DNA of 26,903 nucleotides from JBFLXN01 sp040755715 [NCBI: Candidatus Edwardsbacteria bacterium] (GTDB taxonomy: Bacteria > Edwardsbacteria > AC1 > JBFLXN01): contig JBFLXN010000016.1 of the NCBI GenBank assembly GCA_040755715.1, forward strand, positions 1 through 26,903. The letters run 5' to 3'. This document shows positions 1 to 7,748 of the stretch, one piece after another. Within the stretch, counting starts at the first letter, position 1. Each line of letters opens with the position of its first letter. The notes under the pieces were generated by a model, which worked only from the letters and a program-made list of their open reading frames with translations, was not told where the DNA came from and ran no database searches. The position numbers and the translations under genes were made by a program.

Positions 1-56
1 TCCTTCAATTCTATTTTTTCTTTCTTGGACAATTTTCTGACAAAAATGGGATGCAT
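1..56 (-). CDS. 5' end of a gene running off the left edge (unknown; DNA-binding-like N-terminus)
   Basis: Only the first 18 codons are present, reading MHPIFVRKLSKKEKIELK. The start is well supported: GGAGGTGA, close to a perfect anti-SD match, lies 8 bases upstream of the ATG at 54-56, and a TATAAT promoter lies just before that. A second open frame starting at an ATG further upstream (beginning MVTGGDGNH) has no ribosome site. The charged, helical start resembles the N-terminus of some helix-turn-helix transposases (IS630 type), but 18 residues cannot settle this and no function is claimed. Confidence 0.55.
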   Translation of the reverse strand, partial: MHPIFVRKLSKKEKIELK

Positions 57-79
57 GGTTACCGTCACCTCCGGTGACC

Positions 80-108
80 ATTATAGCATTTTTTGTCACA
101 AAATGCAA
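80..108 (-). promoter_or_regulatory. Sigma70-type promoter with dyad in the spacer
   Basis: On the minus strand TTGCAT (103-108) and TATAAT (80-85) are separated by 17 bases, and the -10 is preceded by TG (TGCTATAAT, extended -10). It serves the gene starting at 56, leaving a very short leader. The spacer holds an inverted repeat with 7-bp arms, GCATTTT (86-92) and AAAATGC (100-106), overlapped by a second dyad TTTTGT-C-ACAAAA (91-103). This position, between -35 and -10, suits a repressor operator (inference). Confidence 0.7.
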
Positions 109-209
109 GTAATATTTAGTTAACAAAGCAACATAAGGCTCATCACGGATTGTTGTGGGCAAACAGTTATGCATTGCAAAATGTAAAATTAACAATTAAC
201 ATTTCAAAA

Positions 210-582
210 CTATTTCTTTTCTTTCGCGGTAATGATGCTCTTTGCAATGATTGCACACAATTCTTCACATTCTGAAATGAGGGGATTAAGATATTCAGGG
301 CTAACCAATTTGGCACGATAAATAACCTTCATCCAGGACCTGGACTCTTTAAGCTCTTTAAGAACAACACCCAACTTGTGAATAAAATCGGCTCTAGACT
401 CCGCGCCACGAGCCTCTTCATAATTGGACCCCGGAGAAGTTCCTGATCGTAAGAGTTGTCCCCCGATGTGTTTACCAACGACTGTCTTGGGGCAAAGCAT
501 TGACCAGCTTGATTATGCTTACGGCAAAATCAAGCAAACGCTCTGCCAGGTCATCACCTGTCTTTTTCTCTTTATTTCCCAT
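210..582 (-). pseudogene. Four-helix bundle protein (23S rRNA intervening-sequence protein family), frameshifted
   Basis: The intact-looking part (from the ATG at 498-500) carries the family signature: GKHIGGQLLRSGTS, then NYEEARGAESRADFIHK and LKELKESRSW. The missing N-terminal helix is present upstream in another frame from an ATG at 580-582 (MGNKEKKTGDDLAERLL, then IIKLVNALP). The frames join at a run of four G on the plus strand (489-492); removing one base gives LPKTVVGKHIGGQ and a protein of about 123 residues, the usual length for this family. Members form small helical-bundle oligomers of unclear function and are common in accessory DNA. The gene lies 23 bases after the membrane protein gene and was probably transcribed with it. 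The break could be a real decay mutation, phase variation in the G run, or a sequencing error. Confidence 0.8.
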
Positions 583-605
583 TGATAATTGCTAATTTTG
601 CAATG

Positions 606-1058
606 CTAATTTTGCGATGAAATTGGTCCAGCCACTATAGGAGAACCTATCCTCTTTCCCAAGTAACTCAGCACTTCTTCCTTTTTGTCTCCGAAAAGAA
701 TATAAAGTCCGCGGAAATTTTCTAATCGTGAAGGCTTGGTGAATGGGCTCAGGAGAACTCCTTGACGGTCAGGATAGAAATTTCTAATCTTTGACCAATC
801 TCTTTTGATGGTATAAAATACCCTTTTTACTGTTACCCCTTGTTCATCCATTTGATAATGGGTGATGACAAAGAAAGGCCAAATAGCTCCGCTCAATAAA
901 AGAATCGCCAAGATGAGCCAGAAGAGGCTATGAAACCAGAAGTAAATTAGAATCCAGATTAAAAGTGGAACAAGAATCGCTATCACTGCCCGCCATTTTG
1001 AAAGGCGGATAGGGTGAATACTCCATTTTAAGACCGAAGATATACTCTTATTGTCCAT
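606..1058 (-). CDS. Small membrane protein with a PH-like C-terminal part
   Basis: A 150-residue protein. Two hydrophobic stretches around residues 24-42 and 45-66 form a membrane hairpin, followed by a soluble C-terminal half with the pattern seen in short bacterial PH-like membrane proteins: an ITHYQMDEQGVTVKR strand, a W-SKIRNF motif, then GVLLSPF and FRGLYILF. No catalytic residues are visible. Its ATG overlaps the end of the 5'-nucleotidase gene by 11 bases, so it is translationally coupled to it. Its last codons (SSQN) fall in a duplicated 14-base motif (gctaattttgc) shared with the following gap. The family assignment is from general pattern only; function unknown. Confidence 0.75.
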   Translation of the reverse strand: MDNKSISSVLKWSIHPIRLSKWRAVIAILVPLLIWILIYFWFHSLFWLILAILLLSGAIWPFFVITHYQMDEQGVTVKRVFYTIKRDWSKIRNFYPDRQGVLLSPFTKPSRLENFRGLYILFGDKKEEVLSYLGKRIGSPIVAGPISSQN

Positions 1059-2823
1059 AAATTCTTTTATTTATCTCCTCCATTTCCTTAGAATATTTTG
1101 CCTTTTGGGAATGGACATTCCTTCCCTCAATTTTCGGTTCCAGTGGAGAGTGCTTCTTGATATATTCTATCAGTGCCTCTCTCAAAGTCAATCCTCCAAG
1201 ATAAGCGTCTTTCTTGTCCGCCCCCCCGACTGCGGAGGATCTGGCGGGAGAGAGTTCCACCAAGATAGTGTACCCGATAGCACCCCTCGCCAAATAGTCG
1301 GAAGTGACAAAGGTATAGGTCTTATCTAAATTCAGTAGCTCATCCCCGACTCGCACTTCACACAGTCTCTTTCCCTCAGGGAAATTGGGATTCCACACAA
1401 TCTTTACCCCCGACAGTTGCGTATCTCTCCTTTTTCCGGAGACGCCGACTTCTAATATTTCTTTCAGTTGTTTTCCGGTGACAGGGAATTTCACTAAAAT
1501 ATCACCAAATGGTAAAACCCGATAGACATCTTCTTCAGTAATATCACCTGCCTTAAGGTCAGCCCGAATGCCACCACGATTGATTAAAGCAACATCAGCT
1601 CCGCTCGCTTCACGCATTGCATCAGTAATTAAATTGCCCAAGGGTGATTCATAATCACCCCTACCAATATCCTTTTTGGCAAAACCTAGACAAGTCTGCA
1701 TTCCCTCTTCTGCTTTTTTCACCTCAGAGGCGATTAACTCCTTCATTTCTAAATCAGAAGGAAACTCTTCCCAAAATAGTATAATCAATTTATATTTGTA
1801 AAAAGCAATCCCTTTTTTCTTTTTCTCAACTAACAAATCCATCCGACCGATAGAAGTCAAAGAACTGTATGCCTGCACTACAACGGCATGAGTTACTTCA
1901 TCTTCATAAGGAGGTTCTATCCCTACATGAGTATGCCCACCAATAATGAGGTCAATCCCATCAATTAACCGAGCTATTTCCAAATCATCTAAAGAGAACC
2001 CCTTCTTTTCAGTAACAAAATTTATTAATCCTTCAGAATAAGGAGTTAATCCCTTTTCTGTCCCTTCCTTTAAAATTTCTTCTAAGACATTTATCCTCCC
2101 CTTTATTTCTCTTTTGTGTGGAAATCCCAAATGAGAAAGGACGATTATTAACTCACACCCTTGGTCTCGCAGTCTAGAAACATACTTTTTAAGAGTAATG
2201 GCGGCTGGCAAGACTTGTATTCCCTGAAGTTTATTTGATGCGACTAAAGAAGATAAATCATCGGTGATAACTCCGATAATCCCCACTTTTATTTCGCCGA
2301 AATTTTTAATCAGATAGGGCTTGAAACAATCTGATTCAATGTTGGCACAAAGGACAGGCATTTGAGAAATCCAGCAGAGATTTTTTAAGTTTTCTATTCC
2401 GTCATCAAAATCGTGATTGCCAGCATTCCAGGCATCGTAATGAAGACGATTGAAATATTTAATTACTGCAGAACCTTTTGTCTTATCCCCCACTGGTGTT
2501 CCTTGATAGATGTCACCAGCATCTAACAGGAGGAAATAATCATTATTTTTGAGGGATTCATTTCTTACTTGTTTAATGTATGTAGCGACGGAAGCAGCTC
2601 CGCCTAATTCTGGAGGGAAGTCAGGGTTAATCCAAGTAGCACCCTGTGGTTCTAAAGAGCCGTGAATGTCATTGGTGTGCAGGATAACTAATCTCTGAAA
2701 TTCTTCGGCGGTGGAAAGGGAAAAGACAAATACCAGACCAAAGAAAAGAAGAGAGACGGTATGTCGTAAAGTATTAACCTTCTTCTTCCCGTATTTTCTT
2801 CCAAGCATTTTGAACATATTCAT
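1048..2823 (-). CDS. Secreted 5'-nucleotidase / UshA-type metallophosphoesterase
   Basis: 591 residues (586 if it starts at Met6). A positively charged N-terminus and a hydrophobic stretch (about residues 20-38) form a signal peptide, so it probably acts outside the inner membrane. The calcineurin-like domain has all metal-site motifs in order: NDIHG (51-55), DAGDIYQGTP (101-110), GNHDFDDG (135-142), SHLGF (230-234) and GGHTHV (295-300). The 5'-nucleotidase C-terminal domain follows, with ESPLGNLITDAM and NRGGIRADL around residues 393-425, which binds the nucleotide base in UshA-like enzymes. Expected activity is release of phosphate from nucleotides or UDP-sugars; the substrate cannot be fixed from sequence. 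The 5' end overlaps the preceding TPR-repeat gene by 50 bases with no clear Shine-Dalgarno, pointing to translational coupling. Confidence 0.92.
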   Translation of the reverse strand: MNMFKMLGRKYGKKKVNTLRHTVSLLFFGLVFVFSLSTAEEFQRLVILHTNDIHGSLEPQGATWINPDFPPELGGAASVATYIKQVRNESLKNNDYFLLLDAGDIYQGTPVGDKTKGSAVIKYFNRLHYDAWNAGNHDFDDGIENLKNLCWISQMPVLCANIESDCFKPYLIKNFGEIKVGIIGVITDDLSSLVASNKLQGIQVLPAAITLKKYVSRLRDQGCELIIVLSHLGFPHKREIKGRINVLEEILKEGTEKGLTPYSEGLINFVTEKKGFSLDDLEIARLIDGIDLIIGGHTHVGIEPPYEDEVTHAVVVQAYSSLTSIGRMDLLVEKKKKGIAFYKYKLIILFWEEFPSDLEMKELIASEVKKAEEGMQTCLGFAKKDIGRGDYESPLGNLITDAMREASGADVALINRGGIRADLKAGDITEEDVYRVLPFGDILVKFPVTGKQLKEILEVGVSGKRRDTQLSGVKIVWNPNFPEGKRLCEVRVGDELLNLDKTYTFVTSDYLARGAIGYTILVELSPARSSAVGGADKKDAYLGGLTLREALIEYIKKHSPLEPKIEGRNVHSQKAKYSKEMEEINKRIYGQ

Positions 2824-4894
2824 CTGACCACTTTAAACAATTTTTTTCTTCATCCCATAAAATTTTCTTTGCTTGTTTTATCATTCCTAAATGGCGAAGG
2901 GCGGTGGCTAAAGTGACCGCCTTATGTGAATCATTTTCAAACTCTTTCTTTAATTGAAAGTTCTTATCAGCCAATAATTTTATTACTTGAAGATTTTTCC
3001 CTTCTCTCAAATAAGATACTGCTTCAGAATGAATCAGCCCTTTTTCCTGCAACTTCCAGGACTTAATTGTCTGACGGGCCTTCTCATATTCACCCAAAAA
3101 ATTATGAAGTATAGCTAAAGTATTTATTTGCTCTAAATTATCAAGAGAGAAAGAATTTAGATAATCTATTGCTTCTCTAACTAAGTTCTTTCTATTTAAT
3201 ATCTTTGCTAATACTCCAAAAGTAGTGGCACACTGAAACTCTTTAGAAACAAAAATATGGTTATATTCAATTGCTTCTTCAATCAAAACTTTATCTTGGC
3301 TCTCTTTCGCTAATACCCCGAAGGTATTAGCACATTGCGAGTTTTTTTCAACAAAAGCACGATTATATTCAATTCCTTCCTCAATCAAGGCTTTGTCTTC
3401 GGTCTCTTTTGCTAATACCCCGAAGGTATTAGCACATTGTGGGTCTTTTTGAGCAAATTTACGGTTATATTCAATTCCTTCCTCAATCAAGGCTTTATCT
3501 TCGGTCTCTTTTGCCAATACCCCGAAGGTATTAGCACATTGTGGCTCTTTTTGAGCAAACTTTCTAATATGTTTAATTGCCTCTTTAATCAAGGCTTCAT
3601 CTTGGACCTCTTTCGCTAGGACCCCAAAGGTATTAGCACATTGTGGGTCTTTTTGAACGAACTTTCTGATATATTCAATTGCTTCTTCAATCAAGGTTTT
3701 ATCTTCAGTCTCTTTTGCCAAGGTTCCAAAGGTATTAGCACAATATGGGATTTTTTGAGCAAATTTACGGTTATATTCAATTGCCTCCTCAATCAAGGTT
3801 TTATCTTCAGTCTCTTTTGCCAATACCCCAAAGGTATTAGCACATTGCGGGTCTTCTTCAACAAAAGCACGATTATATTTAATTCCCTCCTCAATCAAGG
3901 CTTTATCTTGGCTCTCTCTTGCCAGGATTCCAAAGGTATTAGCACATTGTGGGTCTTCTTGAACAAAAGCACGATTATATTTAATTCCCTCCTCAATCAA
4001 GGTTTTATCTTCGGTCTCTTTTGCCAATACTCCAAAGGTATTAGCACTGTCCGGTCTTCCCTTAGCAAACTTCTTGATATATTCAATTGCTTCTTCAATC
4101 AAGGTTTTATCTTGAATCTCTTTTGCTAAGACCCCAAAGGTATTAGCACATTGTGGCTCCTTTTGAGCGAAATGGCGATTATATTTAATCGCCTCCTCAA
4201 TCAGGATTTTATCTTGGGTCTCTTTAGCTAATATCCCCAAAGTGTTAGCACTAGATGGTTCTTCTTTGGCAAACTTTCTGATATATTCAATTGCTTCCTC
4301 AATTAAGGTTTTGTCTTGAATTTCTTTTGCCAATACCCCAAAAGTATTGGCACAATATGGGTCTTTTTGAGCAAATTTTCTAATATATTCAATCGCTTCT
4401 TCAATAAGGGTTTTGTCCTGGGTTTCTTTTGCCAATACCCCAAAAGTATTGGCACAATATGAGCCTTTTTGAGCAAATTTTCTAATATATTCAATCGCTT
4501 CTTCAATAAGGGTTTTGTCCTGGGTTTCTTTTGCCAATACCCCAAAAGTATTAGCACTGTCTGATCTTTCCTTAGCAAACCTTCTAAGACATTCAAATCC
4601 ATTCAAATTTGCTACCCATTTCCAGGGTTTACTCTTTTCTCTCTTATAGGTAATGGCGTAGGAATTGACAAAAAAGGGCTCATTCTCTTTTAAGAGTATA
4701 GCGGAGGCAAATATATAACGTCTTTGCAAAATAGATAGATTGAGTCTCTTTATAGAGTCCATAAATAAGCGAGGTTGATTATGAATATATTCAAATAAAT
4801 CCAACACAGTCTGATAATGATTTCCTAAAATTGATTTCAATTCATTTCTAAGAGGTAAAGCCTCTTCAAGGAAAATATCTCTTTCATTTTTCAT
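2774..4894 (-). CDS. TPR-like protein with 13 near-identical 34-residue repeats
   Basis: 706 residues. Residues 1-125 form a unique helical N-terminus with no signal peptide, so a cytoplasmic location is likely. Residues 126-567 are thirteen tandem 34-residue units of the type DKTLIEEAIEY, R-x-FAQKDPQ, CANTFGVLAKETQ; a degenerate fourteenth follows, then a helical C-terminus. The 34-residue period, the Gly-x-Leu-Ala in helix A and the near-terminal Pro match tetratricopeptide repeats. Such solenoids bind proteins; the partner is unknown. The repeats are far more alike than in ordinary TPR proteins (compare the TPR lipoprotein at 12105-13790), suggesting recent expansion or homogenisation. AAAGGA precedes the ATG at wide spacing. 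It heads a minus-strand run with the 5'-nucleotidase and membrane protein. Confidence 0.88.
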   Translation of the reverse strand: MKNERDIFLEEALPLRNELKSILGNHYQTVLDLFEYIHNQPRLFMDSIKRLNLSILQRRYIFASAILLKENEPFFVNSYAITYKREKSKPWKWVANLNGFECLRRFAKERSDSANTFGVLAKETQDKTLIEEAIEYIRKFAQKGSYCANTFGVLAKETQDKTLIEEAIEYIRKFAQKDPYCANTFGVLAKEIQDKTLIEEAIEYIRKFAKEEPSSANTLGILAKETQDKILIEEAIKYNRHFAQKEPQCANTFGVLAKEIQDKTLIEEAIEYIKKFAKGRPDSANTFGVLAKETEDKTLIEEGIKYNRAFVQEDPQCANTFGILARESQDKALIEEGIKYNRAFVEEDPQCANTFGVLAKETEDKTLIEEAIEYNRKFAQKIPYCANTFGTLAKETEDKTLIEEAIEYIRKFVQKDPQCANTFGVLAKEVQDEALIKEAIKHIRKFAQKEPQCANTFGVLAKETEDKALIEEGIEYNRKFAQKDPQCANTFGVLAKETEDKALIEEGIEYNRAFVEKNSQCANTFGVLAKESQDKVLIEEAIEYNHIFVSKEFQCATTFGVLAKILNRKNLVREAIDYLNSFSLDNLEQINTLAILHNFLGEYEKARQTIKSWKLQEKGLIHSEAVSYLREGKNLQVIKLLADKNFQLKKEFENDSHKAVTLATALRHLGMIKQAKKILWDEEKNCLKWSDEYVQNAWKKIREEEG
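3194..4519 (-). repeat. Coding tandem repeat, 102 bp x 13
   Basis: The DNA behind the 34-residue units repeats with a 102-base period. Long segments such as the plus-strand motif ccaaaggtattagcaca recur in almost every unit. Some neighbouring units are nearly identical in DNA: the first two, around 4320-4540, share the block tcgcttcttcaataagggtt. Spurious open frames appear in other phases here because of this periodicity. Confidence 0.93.
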
Positions 4895-5212
4895 TTTACA
4901 TTCGGTCCTTTTGATTTCTCAACTAACTTAGAGGTGATTCAAGATAATTAGCCACAGATTGACACAGATACGCTCGCCCCGTAGCAATTTGCAATGGGGC
5001 TCTCTACTATTTTATTCAAATTTCCGAAGCGGCAAGCTGATAAGCGGTATGCTATCTATTAGAAATCCAGCAAATAGAATGGAGATAACCCATATTTAGT
5101 TTATTATACCATTTTAAGTAGCCTCTGGTCAAATAAAAATTGAACCACTTTCCTCAAAAATTAACCCTAAAATTTTTTCAACATTTATGCATTTTTTTTA
5201 TGCATTTTTTTC
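4895..5212. other. Intergenic region between divergent genes
   Basis: No gene seen. It holds a copy of a dispersed CACAGATT-type motif (4952-4969), a hairpin with arms GCCCC (4976-4980) and GGGGC (4996-5000) enclosing GCAA/TTGC, and a copy of the TTCAAAT...CCGAAGCGGCAAGCT repeat (5015-5038), which recurs inverted at 26639-26661. Just before the promoter at 5213 lies a duplicated ATGCATTTTTTT (about 5187-5211), an AT-rich stretch that could act as an UP element. No convincing minus-strand promoter for the TPR gene was found. Confidence 0.6.
5015..5038 (+). repeat. Dispersed repeat copy 1 (CCGAAGCGGCAAGCT type)
   Basis: TTCAAAT followed by a CCGAAGCGGCAAGCT core; the same sequence, with one indel and one substitution, occurs in inverted orientation at 26639-26661. 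Confidence 0.7.
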
Positions 5213-5241
5213 TTGACAAACTTTTTCAAATCCTATATACT
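5213..5241 (+). promoter_or_regulatory. Strong sigma70 promoter for the secreted-protein unit
   Basis: TTGACA (5213-5218, perfect), a 17-base spacer, and TATACT (5236-5241) followed by ATAAAA. AT-rich tracts lie upstream. Predicted start near 5248, giving a leader of about 470 bases before the first large gene. The TATACTATAAA core recurs in the promoter at 25237-25266. Confidence 0.85.
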
Positions 5242-5288
5242 ATAAAAAGAAAAGCTGAAAGCCAAAAAGAAAGAAGGTGAATCAAAAA

Positions 5289-5414
5289 ATGGCTGTAGCT
5301 TTCTTCAGAAAGTTTGATACCCCCCCCTGTGTCATTGGGAGCCGAATTACTTCTCAAAAACTCCTCAACTCCAGTCCAGAATTCTCCAACTTATCTTTTC
5401 TATCTGCTTTTTAG
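5289..5414 (+). CDS. Small leader ORF (41 aa), unknown
   Basis: An ATG at 5289 lies 8 bases behind GAAGGTGA, a good ribosome site, about 40 bases after the predicted transcription start. It encodes 41 residues beginning MAVAFFRKFDTPPC and ends at a TAG; the same frame then stays open for another 62 codons (5415-5600) without an ATG. No family is recognised. It may be a leader peptide, the first part of a gene interrupted by an amber codon, or chance. Confidence 0.4.
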   Translation: MAVAFFRKFDTPPCVIGSRITSQKLLNSSPEFSNLSFLSAF

Positions 5415-5717
5415 TTGTTTCAGTCCACCGGATACGAGACCCTTTGTAGTTTGCCCTGGCAGAGGTCAATTATCTCTGTCACCTCTGTCAGGGCATTTTG
5501 GTGGGAGCGGTCTTTTAACTGTGGGAACCCCGATTCCATTGGGGCGATTGTTATCAAGTCCAGAAAGGCTTTCCCACAAAGAGGGCACTCCTACAATTAA
5601 GAGGCAGAGACCTGTCCTCCCTTCTTTTTGAAGATACTTGGGGGATGAGAGGCTCACAACTTTTTCAGGTTTTTTTGCAGAATTTCTTATCCTAAAAATT
5701 CTGCAGAGAGGAGTAAG
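5415..5717 (+). promoter_or_regulatory. Structured 5' leader
   Basis: Contains three inverted repeats. The first has 15-base arms 5452-5466 and 5481-5495 (TGCCCTGGCAGAGGT against ACCTCTGTCAGGGCA, one G-U pair), followed by TTTT, so it could be a weak terminator or attenuator. The second has outer arms TGTGGGAA (5520-5527) and TTCCCACA (5571-5578) enclosing CCCC/GGGG (5528-5531, 5541-5544). The third has arms GCAGAATTT (5677-5685) and AAATTCTGC (5696-5704) ending just before the GAGAGGAG ribosome site of the next gene. No known riboswitch class is recognised. Confidence 0.5.
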
Positions 5718-7694
5718 ATGAAAAAGATAATTTTGATACTATGTGGACTGGCTTTATTTGCCAGTCCAGTTCTGGCAGTGACAGTTACGACAACAGACAT
5801 TGATTGGGCGACCTACAATACCGAAGCCCGCAAGCTTTGCCGATTTCCCGGCACCAGTAATTTAGCTTTGGTCTACACCGATGGCTATGAGGGAAATTAC
5901 AATTGCTATTATGTGGCCAGCAATGACCTGGGTTTCAACTGGTCAGGCAATGAACTCATAGCTAAGGGGCAATATCCTAGCTTATCAGTCCATCCTGGTC
6001 TTGGCTTTCAGTGGTATCTATACAGCCCCTGTTATTACAAAGAGTCACCTTACAAGTATTACCTCTGTGGTGCCTATGGTTTCAAGAAAGGAAGCGACCC
6101 CCTCCCGCCACTGAACTATTGGCAGGGCTATTTAGTTGATTCCGTGTCTGCAGGTTTAGAGAGGGTGGTATATATGTCCCCACCTGCAATAGCGATAAGT
6201 GGCGACCCTGACTTTGGAACCGAATATTTGCATTTGGTGTACGAGAAGAGATGGGGATATCCGAAGCTTCCACTACCTGTACCTGGCGGGTGGCTATGGA
6301 TTGTGCACCAGCAGTTGGTCTACATCAAAACAAACGGCTTTTATGAAGTGGTTGAAGGGCCTGAGGTGATTTACGAGGTAGAGTGGAGTACCATTGAACT
6401 CCTTGTTCATCCTCTCTCGCCTTCTATAACGCTTGATTTCAATGATGTGCCACATGTAGCCTGGTCTTTGCGAGATACAGTCTGGTATTCCAGCAGAGAA
6501 GGTGGAGTATGGGGAAACTTAAAGAATATCTCCGAAGATACCGGTCCCGGAGCAGGTTCTGCCTGTATTGACTTCTACGGTGACCAAGTCTGGGTTACCT
6601 GGGAAGCCAGATGGGGAACAGAAACAGGTCCTTACGAAATCTGGTACAGGTCTAAAAACCTCACAGTAGTCCCACTAACATGGGGTCCGTATGACCGCAT
6701 TTCCAGAACTCCAACTCAGGACTCCCGCTGGCCACAGATAAGAGGAGGCCAGTTTATAGAGTGGAGCGAGAATCTATCTGGGACTAACTGGGAAATTATG
6801 CTGAATGGAACGAATATTAGCAACAACACTACTCAATCCCGATATGGCCAGACGGAGTTCTGGCAGGATGCTGACGGGGCTCATCTTGCGATTGCCTGGA
6901 CAGACCAGGTGGAGCCACCTTACGCTGATGGGGCATACCAGATACTCTTCTGGACCTCAACCTTTTCCGCTGCTAAATATTACAGTGTTGATGTAGGACT
7001 CACAGAAGCCTCTCCCTATACCTTATATAGGGATGGGTATATCACTTACCCTTCAGGCATTTCTATAGACTGGGCGAGTAACGAACTCGTCTATAGATTG
7101 CCTTACCTCTTTCCAGATTATGACTACACACTTGTCGTGGTGGGGTATCACGAGAGCAAAGGGAAATGGAACGCGCAGGTGAAACTTGATGGGAGAGAGG
7201 CGAGGGTTCTGAAAGTGGAATCAGGCGTCCCAGATACGGTGAGGATGGATATTCCTCTACCGTATTATCAGGATGACCATCAGGTTGAACTCCGAGTCCG
7301 CAGACTCACTGGTGATTTTGCTGGCGTCTGCGATGTGAGCCTCTATCAGTTTGAGAGAGGCTCAAAGGGAGGTGGAGGAGCGCAGACTGCAATCGCCAAA
7401 TCCCAAATCCCAATTTCCAATTTCCAACTATTCCAGAACATTCCCAATCCAGTTAGCCAGACTACAGATATTAGATACCAGATACCTGTAGACAGCAGAG
7501 TTTCTCTAAAAATCTATAACATTACGGGACAACTGGTGAGAACATTAGTTGATGAACCTAAGAGTGCGGGAATCTATAAGGTAACCTGGGATGGCAGGGA
7601 TGAAAAAGAGAATGCGATTTCAAACGGAATCTATTTCTATCATCTGACTGCTGGGGACAAGACTGAGGTAAAGAAGATGATTCTGATAAGATAA
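5718..7694 (+). CDS. Secreted beta-propeller-like protein with type IX-style C-terminal sorting domain
   Basis: 658 residues. The ATG follows GAGAGGAG at good spacing. A signal peptide is clear (MKKIILILCGLALFASPVLA, cleavage after Ala20). Residues about 30-460 are rich in Trp, Tyr and Gly with short beta-strand repeats and degenerate Asp-box-like stretches (SNDLGFNWSG), suggesting a sialidase-like propeller; no catalytic set can be assigned. Residues about 568-658 are a FlgD-Ig-like/type A sorting domain: FQLFQNIPNP, then KIYNITGQLVRTLVDE, GIYKVTWDGRD, NGIYFYHLTAG, ending VKKMILIR. In known families this domain directs passage through the type IX outer-membrane system. The next gene carries the same domain 54 bases downstream. 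Probable role: surface or secreted binding or enzymatic protein; substrate unknown. Confidence 0.87.
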   Translation: MKKIILILCGLALFASPVLAVTVTTTDIDWATYNTEARKLCRFPGTSNLALVYTDGYEGNYNCYYVASNDLGFNWSGNELIAKGQYPSLSVHPGLGFQWYLYSPCYYKESPYKYYLCGAYGFKKGSDPLPPLNYWQGYLVDSVSAGLERVVYMSPPAIAISGDPDFGTEYLHLVYEKRWGYPKLPLPVPGGWLWIVHQQLVYIKTNGFYEVVEGPEVIYEVEWSTIELLVHPLSPSITLDFNDVPHVAWSLRDTVWYSSREGGVWGNLKNISEDTGPGAGSACIDFYGDQVWVTWEARWGTETGPYEIWYRSKNLTVVPLTWGPYDRISRTPTQDSRWPQIRGGQFIEWSENLSGTNWEIMLNGTNISNNTTQSRYGQTEFWQDADGAHLAIAWTDQVEPPYADGAYQILFWTSTFSAAKYYSVDVGLTEASPYTLYRDGYITYPSGISIDWASNELVYRLPYLFPDYDYTLVVVGYHESKGKWNAQVKLDGREARVLKVESGVPDTVRMDIPLPYYQDDHQVELRVRRLTGDFAGVCDVSLYQFERGSKGGGGAQTAIAKSQIPISNFQLFQNIPNPVSQTTDIRYQIPVDSRVSLKIYNITGQLVRTLVDEPKSAGIYKVTWDGRDEKENAISNGIYFYHLTAGDKTEVKKMILIR

Positions 7695-7705
7695 TTGTAG
7701 GTTGG

Positions 7706-7734
7706 TGGGGGCAGGCCACAAAGGTTTGCCCCCA
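7706..7734. repeat. Perfect stem-loop between the two secreted-protein genes
   Basis: Arms TGGGGGCA (7706-7713) and TGCCCCCA (7727-7734) with a 13-base loop. No T-run follows, so a terminator is unlikely; it may be a REP-like element or an mRNA-stabilising hairpin. The TTGGAG ribosome site of the next gene begins a few bases later. Confidence 0.6.
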
Positions 7735-7748
7735 TATTGGAGACACTA

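Noticed and set aside
1051-1329. Plus-strand frames opposite the 5'-nucleotidase and other large genes
   Set aside because: Antisense shadows with no ribosome site; the minus-strand frames carry full family motifs.
3437-4602. Repetitive open frames in other phases across the TPR-repeat gene
   Set aside because: Shadows created by the 102-base coding period; the 2774-4894 frame is the one with coherent protein repeats.
5314-5657. Overlapping open frames in the leader, and a minus-strand frame reading ECPLCGKAF that resembles a zinc ribbon
   Set aside because: The minus-strand frame has a TAG directly upstream of the Cys motif and no start codon; the others lack ribosome sites. Inverted repeats explain the composition better.
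7706-7734. Rho-independent terminator between the two secreted-protein genes
   Set aside because: Strong stem but no T-run on either strand; the genes are 54 bases apart and probably co-transcribed.
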